Of a DNA stretch of 64,000 nucleotides, positions 42,935 to 54,819 are shown one piece after another (position 1 is the first letter of the stretch; each line of letters starts with the position of its first letter). The stretch is taken from positions 5,357,128 to 5,421,127 of the forward strand of contig CM057481.1 in the NCBI GenBank assembly GCA_030035585.1, given 5' to 3'. The translations under genes and the position numbers were made by a program. The stretch is from Dugong dugon. Its lineage: Eukaryota; Chordata; Mammalia; Sirenia; Dugongidae. Under the pieces are notes generated by a model. That model ran no database searches and was not told the origin of the DNA. It saw only the letters and a program-made list of their open reading frames with translations.

Positions 42935-45085
42935 GAAACCTACAGACCAATATCGCCATAAAATTAGATGTAAAAATCCTCAACAAAATATTAGCAAACT
43001 AAAGTCATTTATTTATTTTAAAAAAAATTATACAGTATGACCATTAGGGTTTTATTCTGGTGTGCAAGTCTGATTCAACATTTGAAAATCAATCAATATA
43101 ATCTATCATACGAACAAATTAAAGAATAAAAACTATATGGTCATATCAATTGATGCAGAAAAAGTTTTGACAAAACCCAACACCTTACTTATGATAAAAA
43201 CCCCTCTCAGCAAGTTAGGAATACACTAAGCTCAGCAATCTACTTAGTGGTGAAAGACTGACTGCTTTCCCCCTAAGACAGGAACAAGGCAAAGATGTCT
43301 GCTCTTACCACTCTCATTCAACATAGTGATAGAAGTTCTAGCCACAAAATAAGTCAAGAAAAGTAAATAAAAAGCATACATATAGGAAAGGAAGCAATAA
43401 AACTGTCCCTATTTGCAGATAACATCATTGCCTAAGCAAAAATCCCAAAGACTCTACAGAAAAATTTTTTTAGAATAGATAAATTCAACAAAGTTGCAAG
43501 ATACAAGATTCACTCATGGAAATCACTTTTCTATATACTAACCACAATCATGCACAAACCAAAATTAAGAACATAATACCATTTACAATTTGCTCCAAAG
43601 AAAATATTAAGGTATACACTTACTAAAACGTACAGGATCTGTATGCTGAAAATTACAAAATACTGATGAAAAAAGTCAAACATCTAAATAAATGGAGAAA
43701 CATACTGTGCTTATGAATTGTATGATCCAACATAGTAAACGTGTTGATTCTCCCCCAAATCGATCTATAGGTTTAATGCACTTTCTATAAAAATTCTAGG
43801 AAGGTTTTTTGTTGAAGTAGATAAGCTTATTCTGAAATTATATATAGAAAGACAAGGTCCTAGAATAGTTAAAATAATTTTGACAAGGAATAATAAAGGG
43901 GGAGGAATCACTCTATCTGATATTGAGGCTTACAACATAGCTACAGTAATCAAACAGACCATGGACCAGAATAGAGAACCCAGAAATAGACCCACACAAA
44001 TATGCTCAACTAATTTTTGACAGAGGCTCAAAACTAAATCAATAGTTTTTCAAACTTTTCAACAAATGCTGCTGGAGTAATTAGACATCTACAGGCAAAA
44101 CAACAAATAAATCAAACCAGACAAACAAAAAACTTTGACCTAAACCTCACACCTTATTAAGAAATTAACTCAAAATGTATCAGGAACTTAAATGTAAAAC
44201 TATAAAACCTTTAGAAATACTCACAGGAGAAAATCTTCGTGATCTAGGGCTAGTCAAGAAGTTCTTAAACTTGACACCAAATGTGATCCATAAAAGGAAA
44301 CAATGGTAAGCGGACCTCATCAAATTAAGAACTTTTGCTCTGCAAAAGCCCATGGAAAGAGGTTGAAGCACAGATGAAGCACAGAATGGGAGAAAATATT
44401 TGCAAACCATATATTTGACAGAAGCCTAGTATCTAGAGTATATGAAGAACTCTTAAAACTCAACAGTAAAAAGCATACAATTCAATTAGAAAACAGGCAA
44501 AGCAATGAAGAGACATTTCATCGAAGAGGATGTACGAATCCAAATAAGCACACGAAAACGATGCTGAAAATGATCAGCCAGTACAGAAATGGACATGAAA
44601 ACCACAATGAGATATCACTACATACCTACTGCAATGGCTAAAATATAAAATAATGATGACACCAAATGGTGAGGATTGCTGAGAAGCTAGATCACTCGTA
44701 CATTATTGGTGACCATATAAAATGGTACAGCGCTCTGGAAAACAGTTTGGCAGTTTCTTAAAACATCCAGCTCCCATATGGCCCAGCAGTTTCACTCCTG
44801 GGCATTTTTCCCAGGGAAATGAAAATTTATGTTTACATAAAAATTTGTACACAAATGTTCATAGCAGCTTTATTTATAAAAGCTCCAAAATGGAAACAAC
44901 TCAGATGTCCTTCAGTAGGTGAATGGATAAACAAACCATGGTATATCTATACGATGGAATACTATTCAGCAATGAAAAGGAACAAACAGTTGATAAATTT
45001 TCAGGGAATTATTCTGAGTGAAAAAGAAGCCAATCCCAAAAGGCTACATACCATATTATTCCATTTATATAACATTTTGAAATGA
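42935..45085 (+). mobile_element. Long L1 fragment, RT region to 3' end
   Basis: Starts in the reverse transcriptase region ('gaaacctacagaccaatatc', 'catatcaattgatgcagaaa'), continues through the thumb and C-terminal part, and ends with frames reading 'GEWINKPWYIYTMEYYSAMKR' (44819-45085). Many stops and indels; not functional. Confidence 0.9.
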
Positions 45086-45292
45086 GATAAAGGAGGGAGA
45101 GAAGGAGGAAGATCATAAACAAAACTGTCTCCATTTACAGATACGATTATTTACATAGAAAATCTTACAAATTTACGTAACTAGCTAGAACTGATAAATG
45201 AGTTTATCAAATTTCAGTCTACAAAGTTTTATATATATATAACTCAACTGTATTTTTATATACTAGAAGCAATCAATAAAAAAATAAAATTT

Positions 45293-47056
45293 AGGAAGGT
45301 GGAGCCAACATGGCCCTATAGACAGAAGTACCACGCTGTCCCTCCACAGCAAAGACCCGAAAAACAAAGTAAAACAGAGACAAACATCAGTCCTGGGACC
45401 CTAAGTGTCAAACGAAGAGATAAAGAACTCAACCAAGCACTGGATGGAATAAGAAACTGAGAACAGAGAGTGAGGAGAGATACAAGCGGAGGTCCCCTAT
45501 CAGCTAACACAGCATGGATTTGTCATCTTGGACGCCTATCGGAGATTGGCGGACAGGGAGTATGGGAAAGCAGATTCATGGAGCTTCCAGCAGGAGACAG
45601 AGTAGCCAGTAACCAGCGAGACACGCTTTTCCACCCCTCCCCCTGCCTCTCCCTGCTCAACATTTGCTGCTTCCCGGCGGCAGATTCCTGGCTTCCCAGA
45701 GGGCACGAATCAAAAAAAAACCAGAAAATAACAAATGTTGGAGAGGCTGCAGTGAGATTGGAACTCATATGCATTGCTGGTAGGAATGCAAAATGATACA
45801 ACCATTTTGGAAAACGATATGGCGCTTCCTTAGAAAGCTAGAAATAGAAATACCGTATGATCCAGCAATCCCACTCCTAGGAATATATCCTAGAGAAATA
45901 AGAGCCGTCACACAAATAGACATGTGCACACTCATGTTCATTGCAGCATTGTTCACAACAGCAAGAATGGAAACAACCTAGATGCCCATTAACAGATGAA
46001 TGGATAAACAGCTATGGTACATACACACAGCGGAGTACTATGCAACATGGATGAAACTGCAGGGCATTATGCTGAGTGAAATAAGTCAATCACAAAAGGA
46101 CAAATATTGTATGAGACCACTACTATAAAAATTCATGAAAAGATTTACACGCTAAAGGAAACAATCTTTGATAGTTACGAGGGAGGGGAGGGGTCAGGAT
46201 GGAAAAACACTAATAGACAATAGATAAGTGGTAACTTTGGTGAAGGGTAAGACAGTACACAATACTGGGGAAGCCAGCACAATTTGTATAAGGCAAGGTC
46301 ATGGAAGCGCGATAGACACATGCAAACTCCCCGCGGGACCAAATTGCTGAGCTCAGGGCTGTGGGGACCATGGTCTCGGGGAACATCTAGCTCAACTGGC
46401 ATAACATAGTTTAAAAAGAAAATGTTCTACATTCTACCTTGGTGAGTAGCGTCTGGGGTCTTAAAAACCTGTGAGTGGCCATCTAAGATACTCCACTGGT
46501 CTCACCCTGTCCAGAGAAAGGGAGGATGAAAACTAAAGACACAAGGGAAAGATTAGTCCAAAGGACTAATGGACCACAACTACCACAGCCTCCACCAGAC
46601 TGAGTCCAGTACAACTAACTAGATGGTGCCTGGCTACCACCACTGACTGCTCTGACAGGGATCACAATAGAGGGTCCTGGACAGAGCTGGAAAAAAATGT
46701 CAAACAAAATTCTAACTCACTAAAAAAAGACCAAACTTACTGGCCTGACTGGAGAAACCCCGAGAGTATCACCCCTGGATACCCTTTTAGCTCAGTAATG
46801 AAGTCACTCCTGAGGTTCATCCTTCAGCCAAAGATTAGACAGGCCCATAAAACAAAACGAGACTAAGAGGTCACACCAGTCTGGGGGCAAGGACTAGAAA
46901 GCAGGAGGAGACAGGGAAGTAGTAATAGGGAACCCAAGGTCGAGAAGGGAGAGTGTTGACATGTTGTGGGGTTGTTAACCAGTGTCATAAAACAATATGT
47001 GTACTGTTTAATGAGAAGCTAGTTTGTTCTGTAAACCTTCATCTAAAGTATAATAA
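45293..47056 (+). mobile_element. Internally deleted L1: 5' start joined to ORF2 end
   Basis: Begins at what looks like the L1 5' end ('aggaaggtggagccaacatgg') and runs in 5'UTR to about 45702. It then switches to the ORF2 3' end ('ggcacgaatcaaaa', then 'aacaaatgttggagaggctg') and continues to a complete 3'UTR and A-rich tail. All of ORF1 and most of ORF2 are missing. The remaining ORF2 tail reads '[20 protein letters not shown]' and '[20 protein letters not shown]'. Similar A-rich sequence at both edges suggests a TSD (about 45276-45292 / 47052-47068). Confidence 0.88.
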
Positions 47057-47149
47057 AAAAATTAAAATCCATTTACAGTAGTACCCGAAAACACAAAATA
47101 TTTAGAAAATCTACCAATAACATTTAGGACTTCTACACTGGCAATGGAG

Positions 47150-47292
47150 CCCTGGTGGTGTAGTGGTTAAAAGCTTTTTGGTTAGCAGTTCAAATCCACC
47201 AGCGGCTCCTTGGAAACCCTGTGGAGCAGTTCTACTCTGTCCTATAGGGTCCCTATGAGCTGAGATCGATTCGATGGCAATGGGTTCTTTAC
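47150..47292 (+). mobile_element. AfroSINE, HSP type
   Basis: 'ggagccctggtggtgtagtg', 'cagcggctccttggaaaccc' (central segment absent), 'gagatcgattcgatggcaat'. Short flanking TACACTG repeats on both sides. Confidence 0.9.
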
Positions 47293-47597
47293 ACTGAAAA
47301 TATTGCTGATAATTTAATGAAGACACAAATAGAGAGATACGCCATGTTCACAAGTTCTCAAACCAAACAGCGTTAAGATGGCAGTTCCCCCAAGTTGCTC
47401 TCTGGATGGAACAGAAGCCCATCTAAATTTTAGTCACCTTTTTTGTAGAAATTGACAAAGCAGATTTTAAAATTAAATAAGAGATGCAAATGACCTAGAA
47501 TTGTCAAAGCAATTGATAAAGAGAATAAGCTGGAGTCCTCACTCTACATTGGATAAGAAAACATGTTTTGTATTTAGATGCTTTTAATTTGAGAAAA

Positions 47598-47767
47598 AGG
47601 AGCCTTGGTGGCAAGACGGTTAAGCACTTGGCTGTTAACTGAACACACCCATCCGTCTATGGGAGAAAGACCTGGCGAACTGCTCCTGTAAAGATTACAG
47701 CCAAGAAAACCGTATGAGGCAGTTCTACTCTGTCACATGGGGTCGCTATGAGTTGGGAATCGACAAC
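47598..47767 (+). mobile_element. AfroSINE with perfect TSD
   Basis: Head 'ggagccttggtggcaagacg'; the box B region is partly deleted; then 'gcgaactgctcctgtaaaga' and tail 'gggtcgctatgagttgggaa'. AATTTGAGAAAA is a 12-bp perfect TSD at 47586-47597 and 47768-47779. Confidence 0.92.
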
Positions 47768-47779
47768 AATTTGAGAAAA

Positions 47780-49519
47780 GAATACAGATGGGGTGTATCA
47801 ATCACTGACCATGTGGGCAGGACTCTGGTGATAATATCATTAACGTAGCCAGCTTTTTTTCTTGCCAAGAGCAAGGTCCAGAATCTTGGGATTTTGTTTT
47901 GCACTTAACACCCAGGGAACTTCCCTTGAGGTCATTTAGTGAGTCTGGTTTTACAGCAAGGAATTACTTGGAGTCTGATTTAGCCAATCCTGGATTTAAT
48001 TATTCGTGTCAAGTATTACTTACCCACTGATATTTTTGTTATATTGAATCTGATGATTGCTGTGTTGATTGCGTGTGGCTCTTCTTCCTTTAACACTACG
48101 CAACTCAGTTCTTCATGGTGAAACAGGGGGCCCGTTTTCAACATTTAAGGTCAACGGCTCCCCAGTTCTGGACAACATTGGCCAATGGACTTTACATCCT
48201 GCCAATTCTCCAATACATGATTGTTAATCCACAGCCCTGTGAATTTTTATAAATAGCTTTTGCTAACTCCAAATGGCCATCCCCTTTGTCTTAACAGAAG
48301 TTGCAAATTGGTATCAGTCCATGTCTGTGTATTTCCAGCCACTATCCCTGCCCAAAGTTATTTGCAATGCAGTCCAGTGTAGTGTCCACTGAGGCTGTCT
48401 GTAACGGCTTCTGAAATCATCTGTTTTCAATTGTTTATCTCCAGGAAACTTCAAAGGACACTGCTGAAGTCATCAAGACGAAGCTTGTTTTTCTTTCCAT
48501 TAAGTCATTAAGGACATCACCAAATCAAGTGTAGAAAGAGGCTTTTTCCATTAATAAGACACAAACCTGATCCTGTTTGGTTTTCTGGGTACCTCATCCT
48601 CATATTTTCTGACCAAGAAGATTTAGACAGCATCAAGATGATGCAAATAAATAAATAAAATAAAATCTGTTTAGATAAACCTGCCCACCTTCATCTACTA
48701 GGAAGTTGGGCGTGGGAGACACTAACGAGAATCATGCATTGAGTTATCCGATTTAATCTCACAGAGCCATTCACCTTATAGAGATACTCAGTGTACATGT
48801 AGCATCCAATCAGCCAACATTTGTTGAACATCTGTAACACACCATGTTAAGTGCTATCAGGATTCCAAAGATGAAAAATATGGGGTTCCTAGACATACAG
48901 ACACAAATAAAATGAAGAAATATATGATAAAAATCAATAGAAGGGTATGAATTAATGCAATTGGAGGTGAAGAGGGGGAAGAACTTTCTAACTGGCTAGA
49001 CCCTATAAGGTTTCATGGGGAAACTAAGCCTTGAGGGATGGCAAACAGTTCCATAGGGAAGGAAGGATATCCCATGTGGATGAAATAGCACATGCAAAGG
49101 CCTAGAAGCCAGAAAATCAGAAAGGGGTCAAATCCATTTGTCATGGGTTAGGTGCATGGATTTATGGTCGGCAAAGCTTAGATATGCCAGCTGCTTCATT
49201 CACAATGATACAGAGATGGGAAGCAGTTGATATGTTTAACCATGAGCTACCTCTGCACCCAGGGATTGGTAGTTTGATGAAGTAGATATTCTTTTTTAAA
49301 GAATAGCTTATTCTGTAGAATCCAATCCATACGTAAAGATCTTGCCTTGCATGCATATACTGGGCATGTATTTTCTCTCTGTTGGACATGGTTGAGTGAG
49401 AGTTAGGGCATGATCCTGCTTTGACCTACACAGTCTTGTTACCTTGGGCCCAAAGCAAGTGGCTTTCCAAAGAATGACGTGGACACAACTTCGGTGATAC
49501 AAATTGAGAATCACAGCAT
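47780..49519. other. No gene or clear repeat seen
   Basis: Long unique-looking stretch. The only open frames are short (for example 49162-49389 minus). Confidence 0.4.
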
Positions 49520-49680
49520 TTCAGAGTTGGAAGGTATCTTAGTGACTGTTGAGTCTCTTTATCAGAAAAATGAGCCACAGAGAGGTAAAGGGAGTTGCCT
49601 AAGATTGCCTGGCAAGACTGAGGAAGAACTGGATCTCTAACTGAAATCTCTCACGTTTCAATCTAGCCATTATCCATACC
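49520..49680 (-). repeat. MIR-like SINE relic
   Basis: 'cagagttggaaggtatcttag', 'aaaatgagccacagagaggtaaag', 'cctaagattgcctggcaagac', MIR-core-type order. Confidence 0.55.
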
Positions 49681-49895
49681 AGAAAGAGAAGAATGCCATA
49701 GGTAGCATAAAATCATTTTACTTGAACTTTGAATGTGACATATTACTTTTATAACCCCTTTCTAAATTATGCTTGGCTTAAGCTAATATTAACATTAGTT
49801 TGCAAATTGTGAACTCACTCTTCAAATAGAACCATTAGGGATGGAGAAAAAATAGACCAGGATTGTATCGGAGGGAAGTGTAGATACCAACATTA

Positions 49896-49938
49896 TTGTA
49901 GTGATTAGTCGCCGTGAAGTCGATTTTGACTCAGGGCA
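49896..49938 (-). mobile_element. 43-bp RTE/AfroSINE tail micro-insertion with TSD
   Basis: Only the terminal motif is present ('cgccgtgaagtcgattttga'). ACCAACATTA is a perfect 10-bp TSD at 49886-49895 and 49939-49948. Confidence 0.88.
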
Positions 49939-49954
49939 ACCAACATTACCATGT

Positions 49955-50180
49955 AACATTTACTGAGTATTAACATCACGTGAGGGTTTGAGATAAGAGT
50001 TCACATGCATCGTCTCACTTAATCCTCATAATGGCACTCGGAGGTAGATACTATCATCTCTATATTTGAGGAAATAAGTCGCTGCACACTTAAGTAACTT
50101 GACTAAGGTCTCACAGCTAATACATGGAGGAGTCAGGATTTGGATCTAGGCAATGTGACTCCACAGCACATACCCTCAAG
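49955..50180 (-). repeat. MIR SINE
   Basis: 'cgtctcacttaatcctcata', 'ggaggtagatactatcatct', 'ctaaggtctcacagctaata', near full-length MIR on the minus strand. Confidence 0.85.
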
Positions 50181-50184
50181 TGCC

Positions 50185-50305
50185 AGGCTCAGTACAGGGA
50201 GGCTAATCACGGTGTCTCCTAGGGTTGTTAGGAGTATTTCATGAATTAGTACATGTAAAGTGCTTAGCACAATATCTGGCACATAGTTAGTACTCAATAA
50301 ATTAT
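50185..50305 (+). repeat. MIR SINE 3' part, opposite orientation
   Basis: 'agggttgttaggagtatttc', 'acatgtaaagtgcttagcac', 'agttagtactcaataaatta', a plus-strand MIR directly facing the preceding copy. Confidence 0.8.
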
Positions 50306-51233
50306 AAAAAAATTATTATTGGAAGATTAAGTTACTCACACCCAGGGTTGCAGGCGGGCAGGCTGACTAAAGAGCATTATGCTTTTAGTTACATATAATA
50401 CTGTGTGGATAATCTTGACTGTAATTATGCTATCTTTTGTTGTTGTTTTATTTAACTTTGTTTTAGAAAGCGACTAGGCTTGGTGCAGTATTTCTACAGG
50501 CTAGTAAAAAGGGAATTTGAGTTCTGTGTTGAACATGCGCACATGGCTGAGCCCTTTAATCACTGTGACTTGAATACTTTAAAACATCTGCAGAGAACCT
50601 GAAACTCTACTTATCTGACCAGATGAAAAGGGCTTCTTCACATGACTGTGATAAACCGAGGTGTTTTGAAAACAGGTGGAAGTCATTTCCTTTTTTATAC
50701 ACTGTGAATTCCACTTGATGAAAACAATTTTTTTTAATACTAAACATTAATTGGGGCCTTCCGTAGTCAGCAAACACTGGGTTTTAATAATCCTCTTCTC
50801 TGCTGTTTTTCTGATGTTCTTATTTCTAAAACTTAATTTTCTTGGGGATTGCTAGACCCTTATAGCAGGAGAACGATTTTTGTAATTTAAATATTCAAAA
50901 TTTTGAGCAGGCCACGGTATGGAGAAATGCTGTTATCTGGGGGGACATCTTATTAAGAATAAATTGAATTCTTTATTCCCTTCTAGAAAAAGGGGATGGA
51001 AACCAATATTTCTTGACCTCCCATTATATGCTGGGTACTTCGTATATATTAGCACATTTAATTCTTATGGGGCAGGGATGAAAGAAAATATACTGAATTC
51101 TAAGAGATCGTGAGTGTTTCCCCTCCTTCCTTTCTAAGGGGACAGGAGTCTTGCTGGCAGATCAGTCACGGAGCTGTCTTTGTTGTGCGGGACCCAGACG
51201 GACATAAATGACAAGCAAACCAGTTGATCTACA
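50306..51233. other. No gene or clear repeat seen
   Basis: Unique-looking AT-rich sequence. Confidence 0.4.
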
Positions 51234-51570
51234 TCAGGGTTTTTCATCCTCGGCACCCTTGACATTTGGGGCTGGATAATTCTTTGTCGTGGACTCTCTG
51301 GGTGTGAAAATGGTTATGGCACTCAGCTGCTAACTGAAAGGTTGGAGGTTTGTGTTCACCCAAAGATGTGTCAGAAGAAAGGCCTGGTGATCTACTTCTG
51401 AAAAAACAACCATTGAAAGCCCTATGAAGCACATTTCTACTGTGACACACATGGGGTCGCCAGGAGTTGGGACAGACTCCGTGAAAACTGGTAAATCTTT
51501 GTTGTAGGGGCTGTCCTATGCATTGTAGGATGTGGAGCAGCATCTCCGGCCTTCAGCTGAGGATCACAGT
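51234..51570 (+). repeat. hAT-type nonautonomous element, interrupted
   Basis: 51234-51292 plus 51508-51570 match 11374-11590 in order ('gggctggataattctttg', then 'ggggctgtcctatgcattgtagg', 'agcagcatctccggcc'). Confidence 0.7.
51293..51495 (+). mobile_element. AfroSINE, older variant, with TSD
   Basis: 'gactctctgggtgtgaaaat' head, 'ctggtgatctacttctgaaa', then 'ggggtcgccaggagttggga'. TCTTTGTCGTGG (51281-51292) and TCTTTGTTGTAG (51496-51507) are a 10/12 TSD in the hAT element. Confidence 0.88.
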
Positions 51571-52149
51571 CCTGCATAATAAAGGGCTCAGTCCTGGAAG
51601 GGAGAGGGAGCTGGCCTGGAGAGGCGCTAAATCTGGGTATTGAGGAACATTTTGAAGATTGAGAAGAAAAAGGGAGAGGTTTTTTTTTTTTTTTTGGAGC
51701 CACTGCTGTGCTTCTGACAGAGAATGAGAGAAGCCCCAAAAGGATTTTTAAGAATTATTATTGTAAGTGAATTTTCCTCTTTATAATCTTCCTGAAAGAC
51801 TGAACCAAGATCTGAGTTGCTCTGAATTGTTTTCCTACCTGATTGCTGTTTCTTTGAATGTGATTCCCTGTTGAAACTGGACCACATGGAAGGGATGTGT
51901 GCAGGTTTTATAGGTTATACTTACCATAGTCTTTTGAATTAGAATTATCCTCATTTTTATAGTCAATGACCTTGACCTCTCAGAAAGTTCAGAATACACA
52001 TTGCAGCATTCTGCTTCCTCTCTTCTCTCTGCCTTCATAACAGGGACCATGCTTCATTTTCTTGGGCTTATCAAAGACTTGTAAAGAAAGACTTTTTTTT
52101 AAGTGACGTCCTATGTTACACTCAGAGATAACATCTGACAATCCCGTGT
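51571..52149. other. No gene seen
   Basis: T-tract near 51680-51695; otherwise unrecognised. Confidence 0.4.
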
Positions 52150-52800
52150 TTCAGATAGGTCTGTCTGCAAGTTTCTTATTGCTGCTGTATGTAACAAATT
52201 ACCACAAACTTAATGGCTTAACACAAATGTATTATCATTCTGGAGGTCAGATGTTCAAAATCAGTATTCCAAAAACCAAACCAAGCCTGTTGCCATTGAG
52301 TCGATTTCAACTCATAGTGACCCTACAGGACAGATTAGAACTGCCCCATAGAGTTTCCAAGGAGCGCCTGGTGGGTTCGAACTGCCAACCTTTTGCTTAG
52401 CAGCTGTAGCACTTAACCACTAGGCCACCAGGGTTTCTGATGCATGGTTAGTAGGCAAAAATCAAGGGTCAGCAGGGCTGCGTTTCTCCTGGGGGCTCTA
52501 GGGGAGAATGCATTCCCTTGCGTTTTCCAGCTTCTAGTGGCTGCACACATTCCTTGGCTCGTGGCCCCACATTACTTAGACCTCTTTTTCTGTCATCCTA
52601 TGTCCTTCTCTTTCTGACCTCCTGCCTCCTTCTTAATAAAGACCCTTGTGATTACACTGGGACTACCTGGATAATCCAAGAAAGTCTCCCTAAGAGCCTT
52701 AACTTAATCCCATCTGCAAAGTTGTTTTTGCCATGTAAAGTAACACATTCCTAGATGCTGGGCATTAGGACAGGGATATGGCTGGTGGGGGTTGTTATTA
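52150..52800 (-). mobile_element. MLT1-type MaLR LTR, interrupted
   Basis: 'tattgctgctgtatgtaaca', 'taccacaaacttaatggctt', 'ggctctaggggagaatgcat', 'cattccttggctcgtggccc', standard MLT1 order in antisense, resuming after the SINE at 52272. Confidence 0.82.
52272..52437 (-). mobile_element. AfroSINE, HSP type
   Basis: 'aagcctgttgccattgagtc', 'agagtttccaaggagcgcct' junction, 'ggtgggttcgaactgccaac', head complement 'cacttaaccactaggccacc'. Confidence 0.92.
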
Positions 52801-53405
52801 TTTAGCTTACCAGGGCAGAATGTAAGAACCTGTAGTCTATATCGCCTTATTCTGATGATATACTTAAATTGCTCCATCTTGATTTTTTTTTTTTAGCATA
52901 CGAAATCCTCACACTTAGTTGATATTTAATTGTCATATTAGAAATGTGAACCTGTCATAGAAGGAAACTAAATATTTTCCACTAACAGCAACAGGAAGTG
53001 CTAAGACTACACCCTGTCGAAGGTGGGAAACTTGCGAGACCCAGAAAACCAAGGCAGTCCTGTCGAGTTCCAGCTCTCTCTCACAGGTTTCGCTGTGTAA
53101 TCATACTGACAGAGGTACTGAGTTTTTAATAAAAACTTTAAGTTCCTCTTTAACCCACCCTGGTGGCTAATGAACAGCTTCATCTAGAAGAACACAGTGT
53201 CTAAAGCTGGTTCAACGGTCTTCCTGAGACATAGGCCACATCTAGCAGATGAATCTCTAGAATAAATCCTCTTCCAACAGCTTCAAAAGGATCTCATGCC
53301 CAGCACAGTGCCTGGCACAGAACAGTGCTCCCTGAATGTTGGTTAAATGTTGAAAAGACAACATAGTCACACTCAGTTTTATTAATGTTGAAATATGTTG
53401 GCAGG
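52801..53405. other. No gene or clear repeat seen
   Basis: Unique-looking; 53285-53345 has a possible MIR 3' scrap ('cccagcacagtgcctggcac'). Confidence 0.4.
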
Positions 53406-53410
53406 AGGTA

Positions 53411-53931
53411 TGTCTTAGTTACCTAGTGCTGCTATAACAGAAATACCACAAGTGGAGGCGTTAACAAAGAGGAATTTATTCTCGCATAGTCTAGGAGGCT
53501 AGAAGTCTGAATTCAGGGTGCCAGCTCCAGGGGAAGCCTTTCTCTCTTTGTCGGCTCTGGGGTAATGTCCTTGTCATCAATCTTCCCCAGTTGATGAGCT
53601 TCTCAGAGCAGGGACCCCAGGTCCAAAGGATGCGCTATTCTCCTGGTTCTTGTTTCTTGGTAATGAGGTTCCCCTGTCTCTCTGCTTCCTTCTCTCTTTT
53701 ATATCTCAAAAGAGGTTGACTTTTAAAACACAACCTAATCTTGTAGATTGAGTCCTGCCTCATTAACGTAATTGCCTCTAATCCTGCCTCATTAACATCA
53801 TAGAGGTAGGATTTACAACACATAGGAAAATCACATCAGATGACAAAACGGTGGGTAATCACACAATACTGGGAACCATGGCCCAGCATAGTTGACACAT
53901 ATTTTTGGGGGACACAATTCAATCCATAACA
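53411..53931 (-). mobile_element. Solitary MaLR-type LTR
   Basis: Same family as 20427 and 34189, inverted. Plus strand begins TGTCTTAGTTACCTAGTGCT and ends TTCAATCCATAACA. The pentamers AGGTA (53406-53410) and AGGTG (53932-53936) match at 4/5. Confidence 0.86.
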
Positions 53932-54202
53932 AGGTGTGACCTGAAGCTGTTAAGTCATTAGTTACACAGGGATTTGGGGATCATGCGATTTGACCTGCAC
54001 CACCTGCCTTCTGGTGAAGCTCATTCGTTGGGTATGTTAGTGTCGATGGCACTTCATTTCACCTCTTCCTTGTTAAGAATACGCTGAAACCACCTTCTCT
54101 GAGGCCGCTTTGCTTTGTGCACTTTTGTATTGCACTTGATGAGGTGAAATCTTGTTTGCTTTGAAACTCGCTCCTTCTGGAATTCTAGTCATGGCAGAGA
54201 GG

Positions 54203-54440
54203 GGGTACAGTGTAAGAGTTAAGAGCATGGGCTCTGTAGTCAGATGGAAGATGTGTTCAAATTCCACCTCTGCCACCTGCTGAGAAGCCATGGGCCACTT
54301 TTATGATCTCTCTGAGGTTTCCTCACCTGAAAGGGATGATAATAGTGCCTGCTGAATCACAAGCTTGTAGTGAGGACTACAGGAGAACCACATGAAATGC
54401 AGAGCCAGTGCCGGGTACATGGCGACCACTGAGGAAGTGG
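54203..54440 (+). repeat. MIR SINE, near full length
   Basis: 'aagagttaagagcatgggct', 'gtgttcaaattccacctctg', 'gaggtttcctcacctgaaag', plus strand from tRNA-like head to 3' end. Confidence 0.87.
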
Positions 54441-54819
54441 GAGCTCAAATTTGTCTTACTGAGTTGTCTATTAACCAATAGGGTGGTAAAACACGCCTTC
54501 TGGTCCTTTTCTGATTCCAAGACTATTTTGAATGAAAACAGGAGACTTTTGGGGAAGATCCTTTATAGATAAAAGAATATTTGCCTTAGCAACTTTTTGG
54601 AAAGAGGTGGGTGTAAATAAGAAATGAATATACCATAGACACAAAATATTAACAAATACAACAAAGGAAGAGGCTCTGCCTGGTTCTTACCCTTCACCAA
54701 AGCTAACGCTTTAGTGGGGAATGAATACAACCATCTGCTATTATTTTTTAAGCTCCTACTATTTGCAGTGTTTGGATACATTGGCTGTCTTGCTCTGTAC
54801 CTTTACAGTTTATTGATCA

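Larger units (their letters stand above)
45086..47560 (+). mobile_element. Second L1 ORF2 fragment, host of nested insertions
   Basis: Host pieces: 45086-45292 ('aaaactgtctccatttacagat'), 47057-47149 ('acagtagtacccgaaaacac') and 47293-47560 ('gatggcagttcccccaagttgctct', 'tttttgtagaaattgacaaagcag'). They rejoin as one RT-domain stretch when the L1 at 45293 and the SINE at 47150 are removed. Confidence 0.8.

Noticed and set aside
45293-45705. Active L1 promoter driving a full-length element
   Set aside because: The 5' region is followed by a large deletion removing ORF1 and most of ORF2; no autonomous function possible.
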